From Natronomonas gomsonensis (GTDB lineage Archaea > Halobacteriota > Halobacteria > Halobacteriales > Haloarculaceae), in assembly GCF_013391635.1 (NCBI RefSeq), contig NZ_JACAWU010000001.1, positions 744,001-808,000 on the forward strand: a stretch of 64,000 bases of DNA, given 5' to 3'. The notes below the pieces were generated by a model that saw only the letters and a list, made by a program, of their open reading frames with translations, was not told the origin of the DNA and ran no database searches. Positions 52,861-61,956 of the stretch are shown piece by piece (positions within the stretch are counted from its first letter, which is position 1; each line of letters starts with the position of its first letter). The position numbers were made by a program, and so were the translations under genes.

Positions 52861-55523
52861 ATGACGACCACGAAACCACGACCGACGAGGCGGCAGCCGA
52901 GGACGCCGACCAGGTCCTCGAAGAAATCGAACGGAAGCGTTCCCTCCGGGGGGCGGCACTCGTCGCCGTCGCGGCCGTCGGCATCACGTTCTCGCTGTTC
53001 CAGTTGTGGATAGCCGCCCGCGGGTTCACCTTCGAGGCGACGATTCCCGGCATCGGCACCGTCCGTCTCATCTCGTTGCAGCAACTGCAACTGCGGGCCA
53101 TCCACGTCAACTTCGCGCTCATTCTCGCGTTCCTCCTGTATCCGATTTCGGACGGTACCGGCGCGGTGTCGCGCCGTCTCGGGCGAATCACGCCGTTCGT
53201 TCGGGACCGACTCGGAGACAACCCGATTACCCGTGTACTCGAGGGCATCAGCGGTGCGGTCAGTTGGCTATTCCTCGACCCCGAGCACGACCGCATCACG
53301 CCGGTCGACGTCGGCCTCATCTTCCTCTCGCTGTTACCGACGCTGTACTACCTGACGCGGTACTCGGAGGTAATCGACGTCATCCGGGTGTTCGGCCTCC
53401 GCGGCGGCGCGCCGTTGGGCGAGTTGTACCCCTGGCTCGAACCGCTCGCCGTCGGTCCGCTTTCGACGTGGCCCTTCGGGTACCTGATGGGCGTCCTCGC
53501 GATTCTGCTGGTGTTGGAGGCCACCCGACGGGCGCTGGGGGTCATGCTGATGTCGCTCGTGAGCCTGTTCATCATCTACGGCCGCTTCGGCTACCTCATT
53601 CCCCGCGACGCGCCGGGGGTCGGCCTGCTCGCGACCAGCGAACTCCGCTGGGACCAGGTCGTCCAGAACCTCTGGTACACAGTCGAGGGCATCCTCGGCG
53701 TCCCGGTCAGCGTCAGCGTCCGGTTCATCTACATCTTCATCCTCTTCGGTGCGTTCCTCGAGATGTCCGGCGCCGGCAAGTGGTTCATCGACCTCGCGTA
53801 TTCGATGACCGGCACCAAACAGGGCGGCCCGGCGAAAGCCAGCGTCGTCTCCTCGGGCTTCATGGGGATGATTTCGGGGTCCTCCGTCGCGAACACCGTC
53901 ACGACCGGCGCACTCACCATTCCGCTGATGAAACGCTCCGGGTACTCCCCGGAGTTCTCCGGTGCCGTCGAATCGTCGGTGTCCTCCGGCGGGCAGATTC
54001 TCCCGCCAGTGATGGGCGCGGCCGCGTTCCTCATCGTCGAGTTCATCGGCGTCCCGTTCCGTGAGGTCATCATCGCGGCGACGCTGCCGGCCATCGCCTT
54101 CTTCTTCGGGATGTGGATTATGGTCGACCTCGAAGCCGGCAAACACGGCATCGGGGGGCTCCCCCGGTCGGAGCTGTTGGACATCGGCCCACACATGCGA
54201 CGCGGCTGGTTCTATCTGGTCCCGCTCGGCCTGTTGCTGTACTACATCGTCATCGCTCGCCTCTCCATCGGTCGGGCCGGTTGGTTCACTATCGTCGCGA
54301 CGGTCGCGCTCATCTCGGTGGTGGCGGCCTACAACCGGGACGCCGGGCCGGTTCTGATCGGTGGCATCTTCGCTCTGTTCGTCGCGAGCGTCCTCTCGCA
54401 GTTCTTCGCGGGGACGACGATTATCGGTCTCCTGCTCGGGGACGCTGGGGCGGGACTCGGCCCCGCCGCCGCCGTCCGCGCCGCCTTGCCACAACTGGCG
54501 GTCATCGCCATCGGTCTCAGCGTGCTCACGCTGTTGGCCCGGCCGCGGTCGGAGGCGCCGCTCCTGGAGTTGGACGACACCGTCACCGAGACGACGGCGG
54601 CCATAGACGAGCGATTCGGCAGCGAGATGGCGACATCGCGTGCGGGGTCGTTCGCCACGTTCATCCTCAAATCGCTCGACAACGGCGCACGAACGGCGAC
54701 CGTCGTCGTCGTCGCCGTCGCCGCCGCCGGCGTCATCCCCGGCATCATCAACCTCACCGGACTCGGCGGGAGCCTCCGGGCGCTCATCCTCGGCGTCAGC
54801 GGCGGGTCGTTCGTCATCCTCCTGGTTCTGACCGGCGTCGCGGCCATCATCGTCGGGATGGGCATGCCGACGACGGTCATGTACATCATCATCGTCGTGC
54901 TGCTCGGGCCGACCATGCAGGAGTTCGGCGTCGCGCTGCTCGCGGCACACCTGTTCGTCCTGTATCTCGGCCTGATGGCGGACGTGACGCCGCCGGTCGC
55001 CGTCGCCGCCTACGCGGCCGCAGGCGTCGCCAAATCCGACGCCTTCGAGACCGGCCGAATGGCGTTCATGCTGTCTTTGAACAAGATTCTCGTCCCGTTC
55101 GCGTTCGTCTTCGCGCCCGGCATCCTGCTGATTCGGGGCGGTGACACCGGCGGCGAGTGGGCGGTGATGTCCTTCGCCGACTTCGCCGATCTCGGGTTCG
55201 TCATCCCGGACGTGCTGATTCCGGTCGTCGGGATGTTCGCGGGCGTCTACGCTCTCGGTGCCGCCATCATCGGCTACTACCGGACCGACGTGGGCAGATT
55301 CGAACGCGTCGGCTTCGGCGTCGCGGCGCTGCTGCTTTCGGTTCCCGGGATGGTGCTCATGCCCGCCGAAAGTGTCGCCGCACTCGCCGGAATCGAGGCG
55401 ACGCTGGCCACGACGACGTTCGACATCGCGCTCCGTGCCATCGGTGGCGTGATGCTCGTCGCACTCGCCGGCAAGAACCGCAGGCAGGCCGCCGGAGAGG
55501 AGTCCACCGCGGCGACGGCCTGA
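52854..55523 (+). CDS. TRAP transporter fused permease (small plus large subunit)
   Basis: 889 residues. An acidic cytosolic start is followed by about 16-18 membrane helices: the small-subunit-like helices first, then the large subunit with 'GMISGSSVANTVTTGALTIP', 'SGGQILPPVMGAAAF' and 'TVMYIIIVVLLGPTM', which are diagnostic for TAXI-type DctM. It uses the Na+ gradient, very large in halophiles, to import the ligand delivered by the TAXI protein. The ATG at 52854 overlaps the end of the DUF1850 gene by 7 nt. Confidence 0.92.
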   Translation: MVDDDHETTTDEAAAEDADQVLEEIERKRSLRGAALVAVAAVGITFSLFQLWIAARGFTFEATIPGIGTVRLISLQQLQLRAIHVNFALILAFLLYPISDGTGAVSRRLGRITPFVRDRLGDNPITRVLEGISGAVSWLFLDPEHDRITPVDVGLIFLSLLPTLYYLTRYSEVIDVIRVFGLRGGAPLGELYPWLEPLAVGPLSTWPFGYLMGVLAILLVLEATRRALGVMLMSLVSLFIIYGRFGYLIPRDAPGVGLLATSELRWDQVVQNLWYTVEGILGVPVSVSVRFIYIFILFGAFLEMSGAGKWFIDLAYSMTGTKQGGPAKASVVSSGFMGMISGSSVANTVTTGALTIPLMKRSGYSPEFSGAVESSVSSGGQILPPVMGAAAFLIVEFIGVPFREVIIAATLPAIAFFFGMWIMVDLEAGKHGIGGLPRSELLDIGPHMRRGWFYLVPLGLLLYYIVIARLSIGRAGWFTIVATVALISVVAAYNRDAGPVLIGGIFALFVASVLSQFFAGTTIIGLLLGDAGAGLGPAAAVRAALPQLAVIAIGLSVLTLLARPRSEAPLLELDDTVTETTAAIDERFGSEMATSRAGSFATFILKSLDNGARTATVVVVAVAAAGVIPGIINLTGLGGSLRALILGVSGGSFVILLVLTGVAAIIVGMGMPTTVMYIIIVVLLGPTMQEFGVALLAAHLFVLYLGLMADVTPPVAVAAYAAAGVAKSDAFETGRMAFMLSLNKILVPFAFVFAPGILLIRGGDTGGEWAVMSFADFADLGFVIPDVLIPVVGMFAGVYALGAAIIGYYRTDVGRFERVGFGVAALLLSVPGMVLMPAESVAALAGIEATLATTTFDIALRAIGGVMLVALAGKNRRQAAGEESTAATA

Positions 55524-55525
55524 CG

Positions 55526-55538
55526 GACGGGACCCGTC
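55526..55538. terminator. Short palindrome between TRAP permease and mutS
   Basis: GACGG-GAC-CCGTC, a 5-bp stem with a 3-nt loop directly after the permease stop, followed by a TTTTA that is also placed 26-29 nt before the mutS ATG. It may end the transporter transcript and start the mutS transcript. Confidence 0.35.
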
Positions 55539-55570
55539 ACGTTTTAGCGGCCGGCCGTCACCCTTCCAAT

Positions 55571-58186
55571 ATGGCTTCCGGCATCGTCGGCGAGTTCTTC
55601 GCCCTCAAGGAGGAAAGCGAGGCCGACGTGCTCGCGATGCAGATGGGGGATTTCTACGAGTTCTTCGGCGACGACGCCCGACTGGTCGGCGATGAACTCG
55701 ATTTGAAGGTCTCCGAGCGCTCCGCCGGCGGCGAGAACTACGCGATGGCCGGCGTCCCCGTCGACGACCTCACGCCGTATCTGAAGGCGCTCGTCGAACG
55801 GGGGTATCGCGTCGCCGTCGCCGACCAACGCGAGGTCGACGACGACATCGTCCGCGAGATATCGCGGGTGGTCACGCCGGGGACGCTACTGGAGACCGAC
55901 GACGGCGACGCCCAGTATCTCGCTACGGTCGTCTCGACCGGCGACGAGTACGGCCTCGCCTTCTGTGACATCACGACCGGTGCGTTCCGGGCGACGGCGG
56001 TCTCCGGCCCCGACGCCGCGAGTCGGGCGCTCACGGAACTGTACCGGTTCGCCCCCGTCGAGATACTCCCCGGTCCCGACGTGCGCAACGACGACGATTT
56101 CCTGAGTCGGCTTCGAGAACGCAGCGACGCCCGCCTGACGCTCCACGACACCGAGGCCTTCGCCCCTGGCCGTGCGAGACACACCCTCGGCGAGCAGTTC
56201 GGCGAGGCCGTCGAGTCGGTCGGCCTCGACAGCGAGGCCGCGACGACCGCCGCCGGTGCCGCAATCGATTACGTCGCAGAGACCGGCGTCGGCGCTTTGG
56301 CGTCGGTCACCCGACTGCAGTCGTACGCGCCCGACGACCACGTTGCCGTCGACGCGACGACCCAGCGCAACCTCGAACTCACCGAGACGATGACCGGCAA
56401 CGGCCGGACGCTGTTCGAGACCCTCGACCACACCGAGACGAGTTCCGGCGGCCGCCTGCTTCGGGAGTGGCTCACCCGGCCGCTACGACGACAGGGTGAA
56501 CTCCGCCGTCGGCAGTCGGCGGTGGCGGCGCTGGCCGACGACGCCCTCGTTCGGGAGGGGCTGCGCGAGACGCTCGCCGGCGCCTACGACCTCGAACGGG
56601 TCGCCTCGCGAGCGATTTCGGGAAGCGCCGGTGCCGACGCGCTCCTTCGGGCGCGGGCGACGCTCGAACTCCTTCCCGACCTCGCCTCCTCCATCGAGGA
56701 GTCGACACGACTGGCCGACTCGCCGGTCGGCGACCTCTTTGCGGACATCGACCGCGAGGCCGTCGCCGACCTCCGACAGGAACTCGACGCGCTGGCCGAC
56801 GACCCGCCGAAGACGCTCCACGAGGGCGGCCTCATCGAACGCGGCTACGACGAGGACCTCGACGACCTGGTCGAACGCCACGAGGCGGCCGTCGAGTTCT
56901 TCGAGACGCTGGCGGACCGGGAAAAACAGCGTCACGGCCTCACGCATCTCACCGTCGGCCGCAACAAGACCGACGGCTACTACGTCCAGGTCGGAAAGAG
57001 CGAGACCGATTCGGTCCCCGAACACTATGAAGGCATCAAGACGCTGAAGAACGCCGAGCGGTACGTCTTCGAGGAACTCCGCGAGAAGGAACGCGAAATC
57101 CTCCGCCTCGAAGAGGAACGCGGCGACCGCGAGTACGAGGCGTTCTGCCGACTCCGGGAGTCGGTGGCGAGCGAGGCCGACCTGCTCCAGCGAGTGGGCC
57201 GGACGCTCGCAGAACTCGACGCCTTCTGCTCGCTTGCGACCCACGCCGCCAAACGGGGATGGACTCGCCCCGAGTTGACCGACGAGGGCGTCCTCTCCGT
57301 GGAGGCGGGCCGCCATCCGGTCGTCGAAACCGACGTGGAGTTCGTCCCCAACGACCTGTATCTCGACCGCGACCGTCGCTTCCTGCTCGTGACCGGACCG
57401 AACATGTCGGGCAAATCGACGTACATGCGACAGGCCGCGCTCATCACGCTGCTCGCACAGGTGGGGTCGTTCGTCCCCGCTGACGGCGCGACGGTCGGGC
57501 TCGTCGACGGCATCTACACCCGCGTCGGCGCCTCCGACGAACTCGCACAGGGGCGTTCGACGTTCATGGTCGAGATGCAGGAGCTGTCGAACATCCTCCA
57601 CTCGGCGACCGAAGACTCGCTGGTCATCCTCGACGAGGTGGGCCGCGGCACCGCCACCTACGACGGTATCTCCATCGCGTGGGCGGCCACCGAGTACCTC
57701 CACAACGAAGTCGGGGCGTTCACGCTGTTCGCCACCCACTATCACGAACTCACGACGCTGGCCGAGGAACTGCCGCGCGTCGAGAACGTCCACGTCGCGG
57801 CGGCCGAACGCGACGGCGACGTAACCTTCCTGCGGACCATCGAGGAGGGGCCGACCGACCGCTCCTACGGCGTCCACGTCGCCGGCCTCGCCGGCGTCCC
57901 CGACCCCGTCGTCGACCGGGCGGGAGACGTACTGGACCGCCTGCGTTCGGAGCGGGCAATCGAGGCGAAAGGCGGTGGTGACGCTGGCGAACCTGTTCAG
58001 GCCGTCTTCGATTTGGGCAGCGGCGACTTCAGAGGGGAGGCCACGTCGGACGGCGGCGACGAGCCCCAACTCCCACCGGGGACCGAATCGGTGCTTGAAG
58101 AGCTACGCGACACCGACGTAAACGAGGTGCCGCCAGTAGAACTGATGGCCCGAGTGCAGGAGTGGCAACAGCGATTGAACGACTGA
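55571..58186 (+). CDS. mutS: DNA mismatch repair ATPase MutS
   Basis: 871 residues, MutS1 length. The N-terminal mismatch-recognition domain has the Phe-x-Glu motif region in 'MQMGDFYEFFGDDA'. The ATPase has Walker A 'GPNMSGKST' (609-617), 'DEVGRGTATYDGIS' and 'FATHYHEL'. Bacterial-type MutS in haloarchaea is thought to have been acquired by transfer together with MutL. Start 55571 is fixed by homology and by the promoter. Its TGA overlaps the ATG of the following glycosyltransferase. Confidence 0.95.
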   Translation: MASGIVGEFFALKEESEADVLAMQMGDFYEFFGDDARLVGDELDLKVSERSAGGENYAMAGVPVDDLTPYLKALVERGYRVAVADQREVDDDIVREISRVVTPGTLLETDDGDAQYLATVVSTGDEYGLAFCDITTGAFRATAVSGPDAASRALTELYRFAPVEILPGPDVRNDDDFLSRLRERSDARLTLHDTEAFAPGRARHTLGEQFGEAVESVGLDSEAATTAAGAAIDYVAETGVGALASVTRLQSYAPDDHVAVDATTQRNLELTETMTGNGRTLFETLDHTETSSGGRLLREWLTRPLRRQGELRRRQSAVAALADDALVREGLRETLAGAYDLERVASRAISGSAGADALLRARATLELLPDLASSIEESTRLADSPVGDLFADIDREAVADLRQELDALADDPPKTLHEGGLIERGYDEDLDDLVERHEAAVEFFETLADREKQRHGLTHLTVGRNKTDGYYVQVGKSETDSVPEHYEGIKTLKNAERYVFEELREKEREILRLEEERGDREYEAFCRLRESVASEADLLQRVGRTLAELDAFCSLATHAAKRGWTRPELTDEGVLSVEAGRHPVVETDVEFVPNDLYLDRDRRFLLVTGPNMSGKSTYMRQAALITLLAQVGSFVPADGATVGLVDGIYTRVGASDELAQGRSTFMVEMQELSNILHSATEDSLVILDEVGRGTATYDGISIAWAATEYLHNEVGAFTLFATHYHELTTLAEELPRVENVHVAAAERDGDVTFLRTIEEGPTDRSYGVHVAGLAGVPDPVVDRAGDVLDRLRSERAIEAKGGGDAGEPVQAVFDLGSGDFRGEATSDGGDEPQLPPGTESVLEELRDTDVNEVPPVELMARVQEWQQRLND

Positions 58187-59535
58187 TGACCGAACCGGAA
58201 CCGACCGAACGACTTCGAGCACTCCACGACAGCATCGACGAGAATTGGCTCCGCTGTCTCGCGATTACGGCGGCCGTCGTCCTCGTCGTCGCGACGGTCG
58301 TCAAGTTCGCCGCCGACCCCTTCGCGGTGAACCGCGACTCGGCGCTGTTCCAACACGCCGGCTGGTACATCACGCAGGGCGCGACGCCGTACGTCGACTT
58401 CTGGGACCTCAAGCCGCCGCTCATCTACGCGGTGACGACGGTGCTGGCCCTCCTCTCGGGCGGGAATATGGCCGTCTTGCACGTCCTAAGCGTGTTCGTT
58501 GCCGTCATCGCCGTCTGGTCCGGCGTGGTCGTGGTCGGCGTACTCACACACCGCCTCACCGACGACGGCTTCGCCGCCGTCGTCGCCGGATTGACGATGT
58601 TCGTCGTGCCGACGGTGTACGCCTTCCCCGCGTCCGGCATCCGGCCGAAGTACTTCGCGTTCTGTTTCGGCGCCGCGGCGCTGCTGCTCGCCGTCGAGGA
58701 CCGCCCCGCCGCAAGCGGCGCCGCAGCGGCGGTCAGCGCCGGTTTCTGGCAGTTGGGTGGGGGACTCGCGATACTGGTCGTCGCGATGAGCTTCCAGCGC
58801 GGCGGGTGGCGAGCGAGCGGCCGGACGGTCGCCGGCGGTCTCGCGGTCGCCGTCGTCGTCGTCGGCCCGTTCGTCGCCGCCGGACTGGCTATTCCGCTGT
58901 TCGTCGAGACCGTCCTCGCGCCGGTGTACGGCGTCGAGGGGTACACCATTCCCGGCCGGCTTCTCGCCGTCGTCGTCGAGATCGGTATCGGCGGCGTCGT
59001 CTTCGTCGCCGTCGGTGCTTATGGGTGGCTCCGCGGATTCATGGCTGACCGCCGACGGTACTGGTGGATCGTTTTGGGCGGCATCGGCTACACCGGACAA
59101 ATCTTCCTCGAGATGCAGGGGGCAATCGAGTTGATACTGCTCTTCACCTTCCTCTCGGTCGGTATCGGTATCATCGTGGCTCACGCCGAGTTGCCGTCCC
59201 AACGGTGGCGAGTCGTCGCCGTCGTCGTCGTGTTGGCCCTCGCGGGCGGCTACTGGGCCGCCGCACCGGTGACGCCGCTCAAGGACGACCTCGAAGAGAC
59301 TCAATCCGAGTTGGACGGGCCGAAATACGAGACGCTGCCACCGATTCCGGAGGGCGCGCCGTCCATGCAGACCATCTACTGGGAGAAACAGCAACCCGAG
59401 ATGTGTCACTACCGTTTCGGCGAGAAACAGCGGGCGTTCGAGGCACGGATGGGTGGGGACCTGACGAAATCCCAGTGCGGGCAGTGGCCCTTCGAGGAAC
59501 CGCCACGGGAGTGGTTGCTCGGGGGCCTCGTCTGA
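58186..59535 (+). CDS. GT-C membrane glycosyltransferase (DolP-mannose mannosyltransferase-like)
   Basis: 449 residues, about 10-11 helices. The first extracytoplasmic loop has the acidic motif in 'NRDSALFQHAGWYITQG' and 'DFWDLKPPLIY', which fits GT-C enzymes of the GT39/ArnT type that use a lipid-linked sugar donor. The C-terminal soluble part (about 370-449) has two Cys residues and a 'YWEKQQPEMCHYRFGEKQ' segment. In haloarchaea such proteins add sugars to N-glycans outside the cell, but acceptor and sugar are unknown. It is coupled to mutS by a TGATG overlap. Confidence 0.65.
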   Translation: MTEPEPTERLRALHDSIDENWLRCLAITAAVVLVVATVVKFAADPFAVNRDSALFQHAGWYITQGATPYVDFWDLKPPLIYAVTTVLALLSGGNMAVLHVLSVFVAVIAVWSGVVVVGVLTHRLTDDGFAAVVAGLTMFVVPTVYAFPASGIRPKYFAFCFGAAALLLAVEDRPAASGAAAAVSAGFWQLGGGLAILVVAMSFQRGGWRASGRTVAGGLAVAVVVVGPFVAAGLAIPLFVETVLAPVYGVEGYTIPGRLLAVVVEIGIGGVVFVAVGAYGWLRGFMADRRRYWWIVLGGIGYTGQIFLEMQGAIELILLFTFLSVGIGIIVAHAELPSQRWRVVAVVVVLALAGGYWAAAPVTPLKDDLEETQSELDGPKYETLPPIPEGAPSMQTIYWEKQQPEMCHYRFGEKQRAFEARMGGDLTKSQCGQWPFEEPPREWLLGGLV

Positions 59536-59536
59536 C

Positions 59537-59839
59537 CTACATCAACTGCGTCTTCGAGTCCACGTCGAAGCGGTACAGTTCGGGTTCGCCGGCGAGGTGG
59601 GCGGCGATTTCGGCCTGGAACGACTCGAAGTGGTCGCTGCCCATGTGGGCGTCGACTGCGTCGCCGTCCTCGTACTGCTCGATGACGCGGACGGTGTTGG
59701 GCGATTCGATGTCGGTCGTGACTCGATAGTCGATGACGCCGTCCTCGGCGCGGGATTCGACGGCGAGTTCTTCGACGAGTTCGAGGGCGTCCTCGCGGCT
59801 ATCCGGTGCGATGGGTAGCTCCGCGTGCATCACTATCAT
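59537..59839 (-). CDS. Antibiotic-biosynthesis-monooxygenase (ABM) domain protein
   Basis: 100 residues with the ABM fold: 'MIVMHAELPI', 'LVEELAVESRAEDGVIDYRV', and 'HMGSDHFESFQAEIAAHL'. Family members are small dimers, quinol oxidases or heme-like ligand binders, but many have no known substrate. ATG 59839 is chosen over 59851 because homologues start there and a T4 element fits the spacing. It converges on the glycosyltransferase gene with 1 nt between stops. Confidence 0.75.
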   Translation of the reverse strand: MIVMHAELPIAPDSREDALELVEELAVESRAEDGVIDYRVTTDIESPNTVRVIEQYEDGDAVDAHMGSDHFESFQAEIAAHLAGEPELYRFDVDSKTQLM

Positions 59840-59946
59840 ACAGTCGGTCATCGGCGACCGTCGTGAAAAGCGTTCCCGGCCCGTGCGCGGAGCGCGGACA
59901 CGGATATTTATGCCGCAGCGGACGAAGGTGCCGACGACCCTGTTCG

Positions 59947-61929
59947 ATGAGCCCCGACATTCGCGAACTCGACGACGACACGCGCGACAGAATCGCCGCC
60001 GGCGAGGTGGTCGAACGCCCCGCCTCGGTCGTCAAGGAACTCCTCGAAAACGCCCTCGACGCCGACGCCTCGCGAGTGACCGTCAGCGTCGAGTCGGGCG
60101 GCAAAGAGCGCATCGTCGTCACCGACGACGGCGTCGGGATGTCGGAAGCCGAGGCCCGGAAGGCCGTCCGCGAGCACACGACGAGCAAACTCCGGGACAT
60201 TTCCGACCTCGATTCCATCGGCACGCTCGGATTCCGGGGGGAGGCGCTCCACGCCATCGGCTCCGTCGCTCGGCTGTGTATCCGGACGAAACCACGCGGT
60301 GGGTCGCAGGGAACCGAACTCGTCGTCTCCGGCGGCGAGGTTCGGGAGTGCGGCCCCGTCGGCTGTCCCGAGGGGACCACCGTCGAGGTGACCGACCTCT
60401 TCGGCAACGTTCCGGCCCGACGGAAGTACCTCAAGACCGACGCCACGGAGTTCGACCACGTCCAGTCGGTCGTTGCGGGCTACGGGCTGGCAAACCCCGC
60501 GGTGTCGGTGACGCTCGAACACGACGGTCGGGAGTCGTTCTCGACGGCCGGCGACGGCGACCGACGGAGCGCGGTGATGGCGGTGTACGGCCGGGAAGTC
60601 GCCGCCTCGATGGTGCCAATCGAGGCCGACCACGACGACGGCGGCCCGCTGGCCGGCGTCGACGGACTAATCAGCCATCCCGAGACCAACCGCGCGGGCC
60701 GGGAGTACATGACCACGCTCGTCAACGGCCGGTACGTCACCGCCAGCACCGTCCGTGAGGCCGTCGTCGACGCCTACGGAACGCAGTTGGCGCCGGACCG
60801 CTATCCCTTCGCAGTCGTCGACATCGACGTGCCGCCGGGCGGCGTCGACGTGAACGTCCACCCGCGGAAACTCGAGGTGTTGTTCGCCGACAGCGAGGGT
60901 GTCCGCCGGCAGGTCCGTGAGGCAGTCGAGGCGGCGCTGTTGGACGAGGGGTTGCTCCGGTCGTCGGCGCCGCGGGGCCGTTCAGCGCCCGAGCAGACGG
61001 AGATTTCGGCGGGCGACGATGGCGACGGCGAGACCGTCGATACCGAGTTGACCGATTCGGGGCACCGCGCTCGACCGGAAACGGGGGGTGGTTCCACACC
61101 CACCCCCGCTTCGCGTGGAGGCGATGTGGACGACGACAACGACAGTCGGCCGACCCCCGCGTTGACCGGAACCGATTCGACAGATAGCGAGGCGTCGACC
61201 GCGGCCTCGGCGAGCGACGAGAGGACCACAGCTACCGCCGGCCGCCGGTTCCGCGACAGACCCACACAGCGGACGTTCGACGGCGAGGAGACGCGGGGAG
61301 CCCCCGAGACGTTCGACCGACTCCCGTCGCTGTCGGTGCTCGGGCAGTTCGACGACACCTACCTCGTCTGTGAAAGCGCCGACGGCCTGCTGTTGGTCGA
61401 CCAACACGCCGCCGACGAGCGGGTGAACTACGAGCGCCTGCGCGAGCGCTTCGCCGGCGACGTGACGACCCAGACGCTCGCCGACCCAGTCGAGTTGGAA
61501 GTCACCGCCCGTGAGGCGGCGCTTCTCGACGACCACAGCGAGGCGCTCGCGCGCCTCGGCTTTCGGGTCCAGGGCGGTGACCGAACCGTCACGGTGACGA
61601 CAGTGCCCGCACTCCTCGCGGAGGAACTCGGCGGCGAGGCGGCCGAACTGGCCCGCGATTTGCTGGGCGAGTTCGTCGAGGGCGATCCGGCGGGAACCGT
61701 CGAGGCCGTCGTCGACGACCTGCTGGGCGATTTGGCGTGTCACCCTTCCATCAAGGGCAACACCTCGCTCCGGGAGGGGACGGTCGCGGAGTTGCTGGCG
61801 GCCCTCGACGACTGTGAGAACCCCTACGCGTGCCCGCACGGCCGGCCGACGATCATCGAACTCCCGCGCGAGGAGATCGAGAACCGCTTCGAGCGGGACT
61901 ACCCGGGCCACGGCGGCCGCCGGGACTGA
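59947..61929 (+). CDS. mutL: DNA mismatch repair protein MutL (endonuclease type)
   Basis: 660 residues. The GHKL ATPase domain has 'IAAGEVVERPASVVKELLEN', 'DDGVGMS', 'TSKLRDISDLDSIGTLGFRG'. After a disordered linker (about 350-460) comes the C-terminal dimer domain with the endonuclease motif DQHAxxExxxxE, 'DQHAADERVNYE' (485-496), and 'CPHGRP' near the end. MutL therefore nicks DNA itself, as expected where no MutH exists. The start is fixed by homology. It is separated from mutS by two genes. Confidence 0.95.
   Translation: MSPDIRELDDDTRDRIAAGEVVERPASVVKELLENALDADASRVTVSVESGGKERIVVTDDGVGMSEAEARKAVREHTTSKLRDISDLDSIGTLGFRGEALHAIGSVARLCIRTKPRGGSQGTELVVSGGEVRECGPVGCPEGTTVEVTDLFGNVPARRKYLKTDATEFDHVQSVVAGYGLANPAVSVTLEHDGRESFSTAGDGDRRSAVMAVYGREVAASMVPIEADHDDGGPLAGVDGLISHPETNRAGREYMTTLVNGRYVTASTVREAVVDAYGTQLAPDRYPFAVVDIDVPPGGVDVNVHPRKLEVLFADSEGVRRQVREAVEAALLDEGLLRSSAPRGRSAPEQTEISAGDDGDGETVDTELTDSGHRARPETGGGSTPTPASRGGDVDDDNDSRPTPALTGTDSTDSEASTAASASDERTTATAGRRFRDRPTQRTFDGEETRGAPETFDRLPSLSVLGQFDDTYLVCESADGLLLVDQHAADERVNYERLRERFAGDVTTQTLADPVELEVTAREAALLDDHSEALARLGFRVQGGDRTVTVTTVPALLAEELGGEAAELARDLLGEFVEGDPAGTVEAVVDDLLGDLACHPSIKGNTSLREGTVAELLAALDDCENPYACPHGRPTIIELPREEIENRFERDYPGHGGRRD
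61084..61107. repeat. Perfect hairpin inside the mutL linker
   Basis: 8-bp arms GGGGGTGG/CCACCCCC with an 8-nt loop, in the part encoding the disordered Gly/Ser/Thr/Pro linker, followed by 'GCTTCGCG', similar to pieces of the intergenic hairpin clusters. May be chance in G/C-rich DNA. Confidence 0.4.
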
Positions 61930-61956
61930 TTTGTATTCGGGCCGTGTGGCCCGACC

